Shown here piece after piece: positions 45,894-56,424 of a stretch of 64,000 nt of DNA; the first letter of the stretch is position 1, and every line of letters starts with the position of its first letter. The stretch covers positions 1-64,000 of the forward strand of contig CAYGTC010000017.1 in NCBI GenBank assembly GCA_964352735.1, given 5' to 3'. Source of the DNA: NORP309 sp964352735. GTDB taxonomy: Bacteria; Pseudomonadota; Gammaproteobacteria; Xanthomonadales; Marinicellaceae. The notes beneath the pieces were generated by a model that had not been told where the DNA came from, made no database searches, and saw nothing but the letters and a program-made list of their open reading frames with translations. The position numbers and the translations under genes were made by a program.

Positions 45894-45898
45894 AGGCA

Positions 45899-46291
45899 GT
45901 GAAATCTGTCAATGTGGTTGTGTTGGTTTTAGAAAATGACCAACAACAGATACTGGTCGCTCAAAGACCGCTAGATAAACATCAAGGCGGTTTATGGGAG
46001 TTTCCTGGTGGGAAAGTAGAAAAAGACGAAGAACAATTACAAGCACTCAAACGTGAAATTAAAGAAGAGCTGAATTACGATTTAAAACAAGCCCAGCCGT
46101 TGAAAAATTTAACTTTTGAATATACTGAACTGACAGTGATTCTGGATGTTTGGTATGGTTTAGATCCCAATGCAAAAGTCTTTTCGAATGAAAATCAACC
46201 TTTACGATGGGTTACAAAAAGTCAGCTTAAAAATTTACAGATGCCAGCAGCGAATGGACCCATTGTGGATGCCATTATGTCCATATCATGA
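45899..46291 (+). CDS. mutT: Nudix hydrolase MutT (8-oxo-dGTP pyrophosphatase)
   Basis: A 130-residue Nudix protein that cleans oxidised dGTP from the nucleotide pool. The Nudix box is intact (GGKVEKDEEQ, then REIKEEL), and WEFPGGK precedes it. Begins with GTG at 45899, six bases after secA, the usual mutT position in gammaproteobacteria. Residues fit a canonical MutT rather than a fused MutT/ThiE. Confidence 0.93.
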   Translation: MKSVNVVVLVLENDQQQILVAQRPLDKHQGGLWEFPGGKVEKDEEQLQALKREIKEELNYDLKQAQPLKNLTFEYTELTVILDVWYGLDPNAKVFSNENQPLRWVTKSQLKNLQMPAANGPIVDAIMSIS

Positions 46292-46363
46292 TGGTCAACA
46301 CTAGATAAGATAAGTTGCAGCGGCTTTTAACACATTTAACCAATAGAAAATTTTGTTCAACTC

Positions 46364-46813
46364 ATGGCTAATGATCAAATGTATAAAATCGTTAATTTTA
46401 TACAAGGTTCTAAAAAATCAGCAGTGATTTTAGTGTTATTGTTATTCATGACTGCATGTGTAAACAATAAAACAGGTCATAAAATCACCGAGCGTCCCAG
46501 CATACTGGATCATCAATCTGTGCTGAAGTTGAAATCGAGAACTCGGGTACAACAAATAACTGACTTTATTGACGCCCATAACAATAGCAATACTGCAGGC
46601 TTATGCCAAAAAAGGTTAAACGTAAAAGGCGCCATGAGCAATTGGTGCATTGTCACAGAAAAAGGCTTGGCAAGAGTGATTGTTGACCACACTAAAGATC
46701 GAAAAATTGGAGGTTATCGCGTTTCCAACCTCAAATACAAAGGTAAAAACCGATTTTATAATACAGAATCAAGGCAATACATTTCATTAACCCCATTTTT
46801 AAGTGGGGATTAA
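46364..46813 (+). CDS. Unknown small lipoprotein
   Basis: A 149-residue protein. After a basic start it has a hydrophobic segment and lipobox (LLLFMTAC), so it should be a lipoprotein; ATG 46379 (MYKIVN) is an alternative start. The mature part is basic and has two cysteines (LCQKRL, NWCIVT), possibly disulfide-linked. I recognise no family. It converges on xerC with no gap (stop codons adjacent). Confidence 0.55.
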   Translation: MANDQMYKIVNFIQGSKKSAVILVLLLFMTACVNNKTGHKITERPSILDHQSVLKLKSRTRVQQITDFIDAHNNSNTAGLCQKRLNVKGAMSNWCIVTEKGLARVIVDHTKDRKIGGYRVSNLKYKGKNRFYNTESRQYISLTPFLSGD

Positions 46814-47719
46814 TTATTTGTCTGGTTTTTTTCTGGCCCTAGGGTGAGCTTTATCATACACTTTGGCCAAGTGTTGGAAGTTTAGATGTGTATAGATTTG
46901 CGTGCTGGAAAGGTCCTCATGACCAAGCATCTCTTGGACGGCTCTTAAGTTGCCACTTGACTCAAGAACATGGGAGGCAAAAGAATGGCGTAAAAGATGT
47001 GGATATACCCGTTCCCACAACCCTTGTCTTTGTGCCCAATACTTAATTCTTGCTTGAATACTTCTTTGTTTTAGTCGACCCCCTCGTTGGCTGATAAATA
47101 CATGATGTGACTGTTGCTTATCCCATAATAATGCATAAGGCCTCCATTGCCACAAAGCATCAAGCGCATGCTTGCCTATAGGTACCATTCTTTGCTTATT
47201 GCCTTTACCCAGAACTCTTATTAAGGAGTCCTCTCTTTGAATATCAGACCAATATAAATGCGATAATTCAGATAATCGTAACCCGGATGAATAAAACAGT
47301 TCAATACAAGCTTTATCTCTGATTGCTATTTCTGATTCATTAGGAATATCAACCAGACGATAGATGGTATCAACATCCAACACTTCAGGTAATTTTTGCC
47401 TGACTTTTGGTATATTAACCAATTCAACAGGGTTTAAATCACTGCCATTTTTTATTTGAATATGGTTGAATAAATTTCTCAAGGATGATCGAAAACGAGC
47501 CAAAGATTTTGCACTTTTTTTGTTCTGGTACTGATCCACTAAAAAGGCGCTGATGTGTTCGCTTTCGATGTTATTTGTCAATAACAGAGGATCGTGTTTT
47601 TGATGAAACTCAATAAATGCTTCAATATCCCTGCTATAAGCACTGATGGTGTGAACTGATAAATTTTTCACCAAGTCACAATGTTCAATAAAAAGTTTTT
47701 TCCATTCAATCAGATTCAT
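46814..47719 (-). CDS. xerC: Tyrosine recombinase XerC
   Basis: A 301-residue chromosome-dimer resolving recombinase acting at dif with XerD. The N-terminal SAM-like domain (VKNLSVHTISAYSRDIEAF) is followed by the catalytic domain with Arg in SSGLRLSEL, Lys in LGKGNKQRMVP, HLLRHSFASH, GHEDLSSTQIYTH and the nucleophilic Tyr in QIYTHL. ATG 47719 is preferred; the longer frame would overlap the DUF484 gene further. Last gene of lptM-dapF-DUF484-xerC, as in enterics. Confidence 0.95.
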   Translation of the reverse strand: MNLIEWKKLFIEHCDLVKNLSVHTISAYSRDIEAFIEFHQKHDPLLLTNNIESEHISAFLVDQYQNKKSAKSLARFRSSLRNLFNHIQIKNGSDLNPVELVNIPKVRQKLPEVLDVDTIYRLVDIPNESEIAIRDKACIELFYSSGLRLSELSHLYWSDIQREDSLIRVLGKGNKQRMVPIGKHALDALWQWRPYALLWDKQQSHHVFISQRGGRLKQRSIQARIKYWAQRQGLWERVYPHLLRHSFASHVLESSGNLRAVQEMLGHEDLSSTQIYTHLNFQHLAKVYDKAHPRARKKPDK

Positions 47720-48425
47720 TGATTTCTTTTTTTTGCGCATTATGTGCAAAAAATTTCTTATTAAATTTTCTATCAAGAATGTGTGTTAAACGGAACAACA
47801 AATCTGTGGAAACCTCTGGGTTAAAACGGTTCTCATCAAAACCAGCAAAAGCCAATAGACCTTTCTCTGCATTTTTACCAATGGGTAAAATCACGCAAGA
47901 ACCAATTTCTTGGGCTCTTTGACCGAAAATAAAAGTCAATTTATCCTTATGTAGACGGCCTGCAAGTGGCTTGTTCTCTTCGAAAAATGAGGCAAATAGT
48001 GTATTAAAATCAGTTCTTCTCTGTTCATCAATGCATAACACTTCTGCAGAGTTATTCAAACTGTCATAGACAGGCATAACCAGTTTAAACATATCTGGAT
48101 TAAAATACTGTTTAACAAATCGAACAAAATGCTTGGTTACATTCGCAACATGTGAAATTTGTGAAAGCTGCAAAGTGAGTTCAAAAACTTGTGACATGAG
48201 TTTTTCATTTTCTTCAGCGAAACTGATTAACTCATACAATTTTGACTTTAATTGTGCATTCCTTTCCTTTAAGGCATTAACCTGATGGCTTAACAAACTT
48301 GTGACAGTTCCATTTTTTTCATTAACTTTCAGTGTTTCTAACAAATCTGGATATCTGACAAAGAAGTCAGGGTTCGATTCTAAAAAGTGAATAACGTCTT
48401 GATCCGATAGTTGTTTTTTGGTCAT
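47706..48425 (-). CDS. DUF484 family protein
   Basis: A 239-residue protein. It begins DVIHFLESNPDFFVRYPDLL, the DUF484 N-terminal signature, then a coiled coil (LKERNAQLKSKLYELI) and a GAF-like domain. Function unproven; the family is nearly always between dapF and xerC, as here. Overlaps dapF by ATGA and xerC by 14 bases, implying one transcript. Confidence 0.93.
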   Translation of the reverse strand: MTKKQLSDQDVIHFLESNPDFFVRYPDLLETLKVNEKNGTVTSLLSHQVNALKERNAQLKSKLYELISFAEENEKLMSQVFELTLQLSQISHVANVTKHFVRFVKQYFNPDMFKLVMPVYDSLNNSAEVLCIDEQRRTDFNTLFASFFEENKPLAGRLHKDKLTFIFGQRAQEIGSCVILPIGKNAEKGLLAFAGFDENRFNPEVSTDLLFRLTHILDRKFNKKFFAHNAQKKEINESD

Positions 48426-49204
48426 AATAGAATGTTCCCAGTAAATACGTGTGTCGCTGCACCAGTTAAATAAATGTTACCATGTAGTTCATCATATTCT
48501 ACCATTAAGTCACCCCCAGGTAACATGACTTTTATTTGTTTACCAATCAGATCAGCACTGTACATAGCAAATGCAGCAGCACAAGCGCCGCTTCCACAAG
48601 CCAATGTTTCACCAGTACCTCTTTCATGTACTCTAATTTTAATGGTTTTTCTATCAATAACCTCAACCACTTCCAGATTAATACCATCTACAAATTGTTC
48701 AGTCATCTTTTCATTAATGCTTATTAAATCACAATCATCTACAGAGGAAATCTGTGTAACCAAATGAGGATTGCCAAACAAAATATGAAAACAATTTTTT
48801 TCACCAATTCTCATTGCCTTGAGAGACTGTACTTTACCCATGTTAACGCGAACAAGGCCATTCCCCTCAATTGTAGAGTGCATTTTTCCAGCCAGGCCAG
48901 TCAAACAAAATTCAAATTGATTTGGGTTATTCATGTGTAAATAATGACTTAAACAGCGTTGTCCATTACCACACTGCTGTGCTTCACTGCCATCAGGATT
49001 AAAAAAGCGATAAGAGGCATCACAATTTTCAACTTGAGCATCTTCAATCAGCAAAAGCTGATCAAAACCTACCCCAGTATGTCTATTCGCTAATGATATG
49101 ATCATGTCTTTTGATATATTGATCGATTGTTCTCGATTATCAATCAATATAAAGTCATTACCCAAACCGTGCATTTTTTCAAAAACCACGTGTGTATTGT
49201 TCAT
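48422..49204 (-). CDS. dapF: Diaminopimelate epimerase
   Basis: A 260-residue PLP-independent epimerase converting LL- to meso-diaminopimelate for lysine and peptidoglycan. The two catalytic cysteines are in GNGQRC and ACGSGAC. The start KMHGLGNDFILID is canonical. It is slightly shorter than the E. coli enzyme (274) with no missing motif. Its ATG overlaps the lptM stop. Confidence 0.96.
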   Translation of the reverse strand: MNNTHVVFEKMHGLGNDFILIDNREQSINISKDMIISLANRHTGVGFDQLLLIEDAQVENCDASYRFFNPDGSEAQQCGNGQRCLSHYLHMNNPNQFEFCLTGLAGKMHSTIEGNGLVRVNMGKVQSLKAMRIGEKNCFHILFGNPHLVTQISSVDDCDLISINEKMTEQFVDGINLEVVEVIDRKTIKIRVHERGTGETLACGSGACAAAFAMYSADLIGKQIKVMLPGGDLMVEYDELHGNIYLTGAATHVFTGNILL

Positions 49205-49326
49205 GTTTTCTGTGAAGTTTGGTCTTTAGTTTTATCTGGCAAATATAAATCACCTTTATTACCACAAGCTTGTAACGTCACAATTAATATGCCAATAAAG
49301 ACAAACCTAAATATCTGTGTTTTCAT
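49201..49326 (-). CDS. lptM: LptM small lipoprotein
   Basis: A 41-residue lipoprotein. Signal peptide and lipobox end at Cys21 (VTLQAC), followed by GNKGDLYLP, the conserved mature start of LptM (YifL). LptM stabilises and oxidatively matures the LPS translocon LptD. The stop overlaps the dapF ATG as ATGA, the usual gammaproteobacterial neighbourhood. Confidence 0.9.
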   Translation of the reverse strand: MKTQIFRFVFIGILIVTLQACGNKGDLYLPDKTKDQTSQKT

Positions 49327-49454
49327 ATAATGAATTAATGGTTAATAGTGAAAAATAACATTGAATCAGAGAATAATCAATAATGAATTGTTTTGAAATA
49401 GATAAATATGCATTAAAATCTATTCTTTAACTATTATAGACCTTTACTCAATTC

Positions 49455-50708
49455 ATGAATAAGGATAAAAAAACAAAAAACACACAATGTGGTATCAGTA
49501 AATCTGTTAAATTCATAAACATCAAGCTGGTTTCTTTACTGTGTCTACTTATTTCAGCATCATCCGCTTACAGTTCACAGCACGAGATAGAATTAACAGG
49601 AGACAACCTTACATTGTTGGTTTTAAAAAACAGCATGCTAGAAACACAAAAAAAATACATATTGGCTTCGGTCAAGAGTGACCCCAGCAGTAACTATTAT
49701 AGAATAAGAAAAAACAACGAAAAATTACAAAAGCTTTTAAATGAACGCCACCAACAACTGACAGCAAAAATAGCAAAAATTTCGCACGAGACTTTGTTTA
49801 CCCTAGAACTGAGTACTGATCTTGAATCCTACGATAAAGAAATGGGTTTGATTTCAATTAAAAACGCTTTTAAAGGCACAGAAAAATATTTCAATATAAA
49901 TCGACACAACAATGATGGTTTACCCAATCACCTGAATATATTAATCGCCAACACAGACTTACAAAAAAATATTCCAATCAATACAGAAATTTTTACAGAA
50001 ATGGCTCAAAAACAAGGCTTTTCATTCTCTGCAAAAACACCTTTGTATGCTAAGCTCACCTTTAAATTGCCAAAATACCAAAATGAAAATAATTTTCAAG
50101 CAGTAATTACTGCTATAGACTTGTTCACCAAAAATGAAAAAACACATGCATTTGCCAGTACCAAAGAAAGCAGAGATTTCAATAAACTGATTAGCAATTG
50201 GTTTTTGGCAGATGGTATCACCAGTAAGTTGGTTGGCAATCACGCCTTCTCGTTTTTTGGGTACAGAGTTCAAGACAAAATTTATAATGCTAACAAACTC
50301 ATTAAGCATTGTAAAAAAACCATTCGAATAGGACCTCATCAAGTCATTGTTTGTAACAATCAAATCACAGATAACTCTCAACTTATTATCACTTACATTG
50401 GTGGTGTGGTTGCACAAATTGACTTGGTTGCAACTGCTGAATTAAACCGAGATGAAAAGAAACGATTATCTTCACAGATAATGATACAACTTAATCAAAA
50501 AAAATCGATTTTTGAACAAGAACATGTTCACTGGAAAAAATACCATGTTAATTTTGATTTCTACTCAGATGCATTTTTTAATCAAAAAAATCAAGCATCT
50601 GCATATTACTTCAAATATAACGACAAAAAGCCGATCAAAAGCTCGTTCACAACAATAATAAGCATCATTTCTCAAGCCACACTAAAACAAATAGAGGAGA
50701 ACACATGA
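49455..50708 (+). CDS. Unknown exported protein
   Basis: A 417-residue Lys/Asn-rich protein with a basic N-terminus, a membrane helix or uncleaved/cleaved signal (about 22-40, ending SSAYSS) and no recognised domain. Its stop overlaps the esterase ATG (ATGA), so it belongs to the esterase-birA-SPOR transcript. The charged coiled stretch at about 75-110 is followed by a mixed alpha/beta part with two close cysteines (KHCKKTIRIG, IVCNNQ). No function can be offered. Confidence 0.6.
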   Translation: MNKDKKTKNTQCGISKSVKFINIKLVSLLCLLISASSAYSSQHEIELTGDNLTLLVLKNSMLETQKKYILASVKSDPSSNYYRIRKNNEKLQKLLNERHQQLTAKIAKISHETLFTLELSTDLESYDKEMGLISIKNAFKGTEKYFNINRHNNDGLPNHLNILIANTDLQKNIPINTEIFTEMAQKQGFSFSAKTPLYAKLTFKLPKYQNENNFQAVITAIDLFTKNEKTHAFASTKESRDFNKLISNWFLADGITSKLVGNHAFSFFGYRVQDKIYNANKLIKHCKKTIRIGPHQVIVCNNQITDNSQLIITYIGGVVAQIDLVATAELNRDEKKRLSSQIMIQLNQKKSIFEQEHVHWKKYHVNFDFYSDAFFNQKNQASAYYFKYNDKKPIKSSFTTIISIISQATLKQIEENT

Positions 50709-51364
50709 GTCTAGAGAAAATAATTACACAAACTGCAGATCAACCTAAAATGGTCATCATATGGATGCACGGACTGGGTGCTGATGGTAATGATTTTAAA
50801 CCGGTGGTACCTCAGTTCAAGATACCAGATTTACCACTCAAATTCGTTTTTCCTCATGCGCCTGAAATACCAGTAACCATTAATGGTAGCATGGTCATGC
50901 GGGCATGGTATGACATCACCATGATGGACATTCAAAAGCACGCTGACAAGCAAGGTGTCCTTAAATCTGCCCAATTGATTCATGAACTGATCGCAGAACA
51001 AGAGGCTGAAGGTTTTAAACCCGAACAAATCATTTTAGCAGGTTTTTCTCAGGGAGGCGCAATGAGTCTACATGTGGCCAGCACCATCAATAAGAAACTC
51101 GGTGGAGTCATTGCTTTATCGTGTTATTTACCAGTGCCAGAGGTATTAACGAACTCGGTTCACAATAATAAAGACACTCCAATATTTATGGCCCATGGTA
51201 CTGAAGATCCAGTTGTGCCATATGCTCTAGGTCAGGCCAGCCATCAAAGCCTGTTAAAGGTTGGCTATCGCATTGATTGGTATGAGTACCCCTTACAGCA
51301 CGGTGTATCTTTAGATGAAATCATGGACATTAAGCAATGGATCATCAAAAATTTTCAAACATAA
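50705..51364 (+). CDS. Carboxylesterase / phospholipase-type alpha/beta hydrolase
   Basis: A 219-residue alpha/beta hydrolase of the acyl-protein thioesterase/EstB family. The oxyanion region WMHGLGADGNDF, the nucleophile elbow GFSQGGAMS, the acid in HGTEDPVVPY and the His in PLQHGVSLDE give a complete triad. Hydrolyses short ester bonds; natural substrate unknown. Overlaps birA by 28 bases. Confidence 0.92.
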   Translation: MSLEKIITQTADQPKMVIIWMHGLGADGNDFKPVVPQFKIPDLPLKFVFPHAPEIPVTINGSMVMRAWYDITMMDIQKHADKQGVLKSAQLIHELIAEQEAEGFKPEQIILAGFSQGGAMSLHVASTINKKLGGVIALSCYLPVPEVLTNSVHNNKDTPIFMAHGTEDPVVPYALGQASHQSLLKVGYRIDWYEYPLQHGVSLDEIMDIKQWIIKNFQT

Positions 51365-52305
51365 ACAATGAACTCGAGCAATTATTCGGCTTATTGATAG
51401 AAAATGACAATATTTCTATCCAACAACTGTCAGAAAAAATGGCAACTTCTGCAGGAACAATCATTGAACTAGGGTTGGGGCTTGAAGAAATGGGTCTTGA
51501 ATTACAGATCGATAAAGAAAAAATAAAAAGAGTGAATGGTGCTGATAAAATTAACATAGATTATATTGCAGACGTATGCCAACAGCACAACATTAAAAAA
51601 AGCCTGCACTATCATTTTTCAACGGCATCAACCAACCAATTGGCACGAGAAACTACTGATGCATCGATTCATATTGCAGAACACCAAAGCGCTGGGCGTG
51701 GCCGACTTGCCAGAAAATGGATCACACCTGTTGGACAGTCGATCGCACTGAGTATAAGCCATGACTTTGAGATCGGTTTAGACCAATTGGCTGGCTTAAA
51801 TATTGTCATAGGTGTGGCCATCATAGAAACCATTGAGCAATATGGTTGTCAAGATTTTCAATTGAAGTGGCCCAATGATGTCATCGGAAGTCAAGGCAAA
51901 GCAGCAGGCATACTCATAGAAGCCAGTGGTAATTCCGTAAAATGCCGTGTCATCATAGGGGTTGGTATTAATTGGCATGTCAGAGCATCACTATTGGCCA
52001 CCATTGAACAAAACTGCATGAATATCACAATCAATCAATGTGATCGCAATGTTTTTATTTCTAGTCTTATCAACAACATCGAAAACCGATTGAAAATATT
52101 TACTCAAACCAAACTCAAGTACATTGCTCCCATTTGGCATAAAAATGATGCATTCATCGGTAAATACGTCAATGTAATCAACAAAAATGAAACTCAAAAG
52201 GCCTTATATTTAGGTATAGATGAACATGGAATGTTAAAAATTGAGATTGATCAACAAATAAAACTATTGGCAAGTGGCGAAGTAAGCATCAGAAATATTG
52301 ACTAA
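51337..52305 (+). CDS. birA: Biotin-protein ligase / biotin operon repressor BirA
   Basis: A 322-residue protein. The N-terminal winged helix (about 10-65, SIQQLSEKMATSAGTI) suggests a DNA-binding, E. coli-like repressor function. The catalytic domain shows AEHQSAGRGRLARKWITP (GRGRxGR-like loop for biotinyl-AMP), LKWPNDV and GIGVN-type GVGINWH, with an SH3-like C-terminal end. It attaches biotin to carboxylases. The start lies inside the esterase gene. Confidence 0.93.
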   Translation: MDHQKFSNINNELEQLFGLLIENDNISIQQLSEKMATSAGTIIELGLGLEEMGLELQIDKEKIKRVNGADKINIDYIADVCQQHNIKKSLHYHFSTASTNQLARETTDASIHIAEHQSAGRGRLARKWITPVGQSIALSISHDFEIGLDQLAGLNIVIGVAIIETIEQYGCQDFQLKWPNDVIGSQGKAAGILIEASGNSVKCRVIIGVGINWHVRASLLATIEQNCMNITINQCDRNVFISSLINNIENRLKIFTQTKLKYIAPIWHKNDAFIGKYVNVINKNETQKALYLGIDEHGMLKIEIDQQIKLLASGEVSIRNID

Positions 52306-52355
52306 TTCTCAAAATAGTTTAACATTCTGACTGCTAAGCACCTTTTTCACTTGAA

Positions 52356-53033
52356 ATGCTATTAATCAGACTGTTATTCATTATTGCCTTGTTATCAAAT
52401 ATCGGCTTGTATATCTACGATCGCCAAAACAGACCTAGGATAATACCATTTACCGCTGTTGATCCTGGCATAAATAAATTGGTTTTACTTAACGAGCTGG
52501 ACACAGAAAACACCATTTGGGAAGGCCAAAGCAATGCGGATAATGATCGATCAGAAACCACCCAAGCATTCAACCAAGAGTGTTATTCAGTTGGTGCATT
52601 TAATTCCAAATCTGAAACCACATTAATTCTTGATGCTTTGAAAAATGATGTTATCAAAATAAGAACCCGTAAAGTCATTTCCACACAAGAGGCTGGCTAT
52701 TGGGTTTTTATTCCAGCCATGAAATCTCGTGAAGAAGCACTGAATGTTGGCCGAAGACTTTCACAACTTGATATTAAGGACTACTACGTGGTCACAGGTG
52801 GAGAAAATGAGAATACCCTTTCTCTGGGTTTGTATCGCGAGAGCCGCAACGCAGATGCACGTTTACAAGAACTATTATCCAAAGGTTTTAATGCCCAAAA
52901 ACAAATCAGGGTAGAACAATGGCCAGAATTTTGGTTAGATTATGTCATTGCCTCAGACCAAGTTAATGAGTTGGCTAATGTATCCGAATTAAACCCCGAT
53001 ATCAGAACCAATAAAGTAGAATGTAACTGGTAG
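52356..53033 (+). CDS. SPOR-like domain membrane protein
   Basis: A 225-residue protein with an N-terminal membrane helix (about 3-19) and an extracytoplasmic part. Residues about 80-170 resemble a SPOR domain: CYSVGAF, then GYWVFIPAMKSREEAL and LSLGLYRESRNADARLQELLSKGF. SPOR domains bind denuded peptidoglycan at division sites. The gene follows birA by 50 bases, a position where SPOR proteins are often found. Confidence 0.7.
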   Translation: MLLIRLLFIIALLSNIGLYIYDRQNRPRIIPFTAVDPGINKLVLLNELDTENTIWEGQSNADNDRSETTQAFNQECYSVGAFNSKSETTLILDALKNDVIKIRTRKVISTQEAGYWVFIPAMKSREEALNVGRRLSQLDIKDYYVVTGGENENTLSLGLYRESRNADARLQELLSKGFNAQKQIRVEQWPEFWLDYVIASDQVNELANVSELNPDIRTNKVECNW

Positions 53034-53126
53034 TACGCTGAACTCTTAAAAAAAGCATTATTTTGGTAAAAAATAAAAAAAATATTGAATTTAATATCAC
53101 CTTTATCTAAAATGCACATCCTCAAA

Positions 53127-54711
<1,585 letters not shown>

Positions 54712-54715
<4 letters not shown>

Positions 54716-54975
54716 AAGTCCAAACTCCTTTCTTTGTTCTTAGGTTTCTTAGTCTCTAAATTTTGATTATGGTTGAATCCTACCGAGTCTTCGGCTTGTT
54801 TGCTAGGATTCATTTGATTCATTTGTAATACATACTGGGTGGCTTCTACGCCAAACCCCAAATCAACGAACATCTCGATGACTTTCCAAAGTTCTTGGAG
54901 TAATTCCATTTTTTGATGAAGGGTTAAATCAAGCCCTTCAAAACACTGCAAATACTGTTCAAAATCTGGTTTCAT
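54712..54975 (-). CDS. Small unknown protein coupled to the recombinase
   Basis: An 87-residue acidic protein. ATG 54975 is chosen because AAAGGAG precedes it. Residues 1-45 form amphipathic helices (LTLHQKMELLQELWKVIEMFV) and the rest is hydrophilic. It overlaps the recombinase start (ATGA), so it could be a recombination directionality factor or accessory protein, but I cannot show this. Confidence 0.6.
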
Positions 54976-55172
54976 CTCAAGTTCTCCTTTGTGGTCATAC
55001 AAATCAACTCGCTTATACTAGTATGAAGGTGTACTGTTAACTTTTCATAACTAATAGGTTGTATCAATGTCGAATTTGATACGCATTTGATCTGTTTTGT
55101 TTTTATCTTTTGGCTGTTTAAATTAAGCATGTGGTAAGATTAGCATTCCCACTACTAGTGATACCACGAGAC

Positions 55173-55200
55173 GTTTGTAACATTCTGGAATGTTACAAAC
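55173..55200. promoter_or_regulatory. Perfect 28-bp palindrome, probable operator
   Basis: GTTTGTAACATTC, TG, GAATGTTACAAAC: 13-base arms match exactly. It lies 10 bases upstream of the rightward gene in the divergent region between the recombinase module and the rightward operon, as a repressor operator would. A second short palindrome ATACTAGTAT is near 55016. Confidence 0.7.
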
Positions 55201-55210
55201 GATATAAACT

Positions 55211-55870
55211 ATGACTGAATTTGATCCAACACATTTGGGGTTAGAATCCCATTACAACAAAATCCAACAGGAAAAAATCAGACGGCTGATATTGGAAGAC
55301 TGGAAAAAGTCTGATGCCAAACTGCCAACCTATACCAATTTATTATCACTCTATATTCGAACCGAAGGCATTCCCAGTGACTGGTTGAAAAAGCTTATAC
55401 ATCAAACCATGAACAAAATGCTCAATAGAACCTCAACGCCTAGATTTGAGTTTTGGGCTTGCTTGCATTTGTACTTAAACAAGAAATACGGTGATTTACT
55501 GGATATTGATTCCCACAAGGGTGTTGATGATCTGGGCGCAATGCTTTATCAGTTTAGTCATCGTAATATCAAAGAATGTCCTTCTGGCAGTTATCTACAT
55601 GATAATCAAACCGCCCTGAAAATCACAGCAAGGATGGGGTTTCAGCATATTGTGCTGGTTCAACAGTCTCAGAGTGATGAACCCTTTTCTGATGTTGTTT
55701 ATTCGTCATATGAAGGGGCAAGCATTCATCAAAATAAACAAGTTGTTGGCTTGCTTCGTAATTTGGGCAATAAAGAATTAAAGAGCATTGAAGTCAGTAC
55801 AGATGATTTTGTCAAATTGACTGATGCGAGTTTGCAAAATCACTTAAATCGTGTTGTTGGTAATGCATGA
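55211..55870 (+). CDS. Unknown cytosolic protein, possible regulator
   Basis: A 219-residue soluble protein. The first 90 residues are helical and include a compact region (KLPTYTNLLSLYIRTEGIPSDWLKKL) that might be a helix-turn-helix for a repressor; the rest contains HIVLVQQSQSDEPFSDVVY, a beta-like segment. No family recognised. Its position right after the palindrome suggests autoregulation. The stop overlaps the ankyrin gene start (ATGA). Confidence 0.55.
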   Translation: MTEFDPTHLGLESHYNKIQQEKIRRLILEDWKKSDAKLPTYTNLLSLYIRTEGIPSDWLKKLIHQTMNKMLNRTSTPRFEFWACLHLYLNKKYGDLLDIDSHKGVDDLGAMLYQFSHRNIKECPSGSYLHDNQTALKITARMGFQHIVLVQQSQSDEPFSDVVYSSYEGASIHQNKQVVGLLRNLGNKELKSIEVSTDDFVKLTDASLQNHLNRVVGNA

Positions 55871-56364
55871 GTAAACGCATCAATGAGCTTGAAAAATATA
55901 TAGAAAATTTGAGTAAAGAAGAACTGGCAAAGCAAAAGTCAAAAACCAAAGACAACCCTCAAATGTTATTCGACTTGATTAAACAAGGCGATACGGTGGC
56001 GATTGCTGTCGCCATTGAAAATAACATTGATCTGCAAATGAAAGATAAAAACGGTATGACACCGCTTCATCTTGCATCGGCTCATGGTACTGAGCTAATT
56101 TCTGATTTACTGATCAATCAAGCGGATGGCTCTGTCTGGCAACGTGATAACTTTGACCGTCTGCCCCTTGATGTTGCCCGTGAAAATGGACACGAAAAAA
56201 TCGGCGATAAACTGGAACAAGTGACTTACCCAGAACTGTTCAAAGAGGATAAAGACAATCACAAATTGATTGAAAAGCACCTTGATATACAAAAAGAGGT
56301 TGGTCACGTGAATACAGCACCAAGCTATCTTAAGGTTTCTAAGACCTATGAACGTGAGAGATAG
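55867..56364 (+). CDS. Ankyrin-repeat protein
   Basis: A 165-residue protein with an N-terminal coiled coil (about 5-30) and roughly two to three ankyrin repeats at about 45-120: NGMTPLHLASAHGTELI is the clearest, followed by DRLPLDVARENGHEKI. Ankyrin repeats bind proteins; the partner is unknown. Coupled to the preceding gene, and 60 bases before the VirD4-like gene. Confidence 0.8.
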   Translation: MSKRINELEKYIENLSKEELAKQKSKTKDNPQMLFDLIKQGDTVAIAVAIENNIDLQMKDKNGMTPLHLASAHGTELISDLLINQADGSVWQRDNFDRLPLDVARENGHEKIGDKLEQVTYPELFKEDKDNHKLIEKHLDIQKEVGHVNTAPSYLKVSKTYERER

Positions 56365-56424
56365 GTGGGCATATGTTCACTATTAGCAGTGAATAATAAT
56401 ATTAAACATTAACAGAGAATTTTT

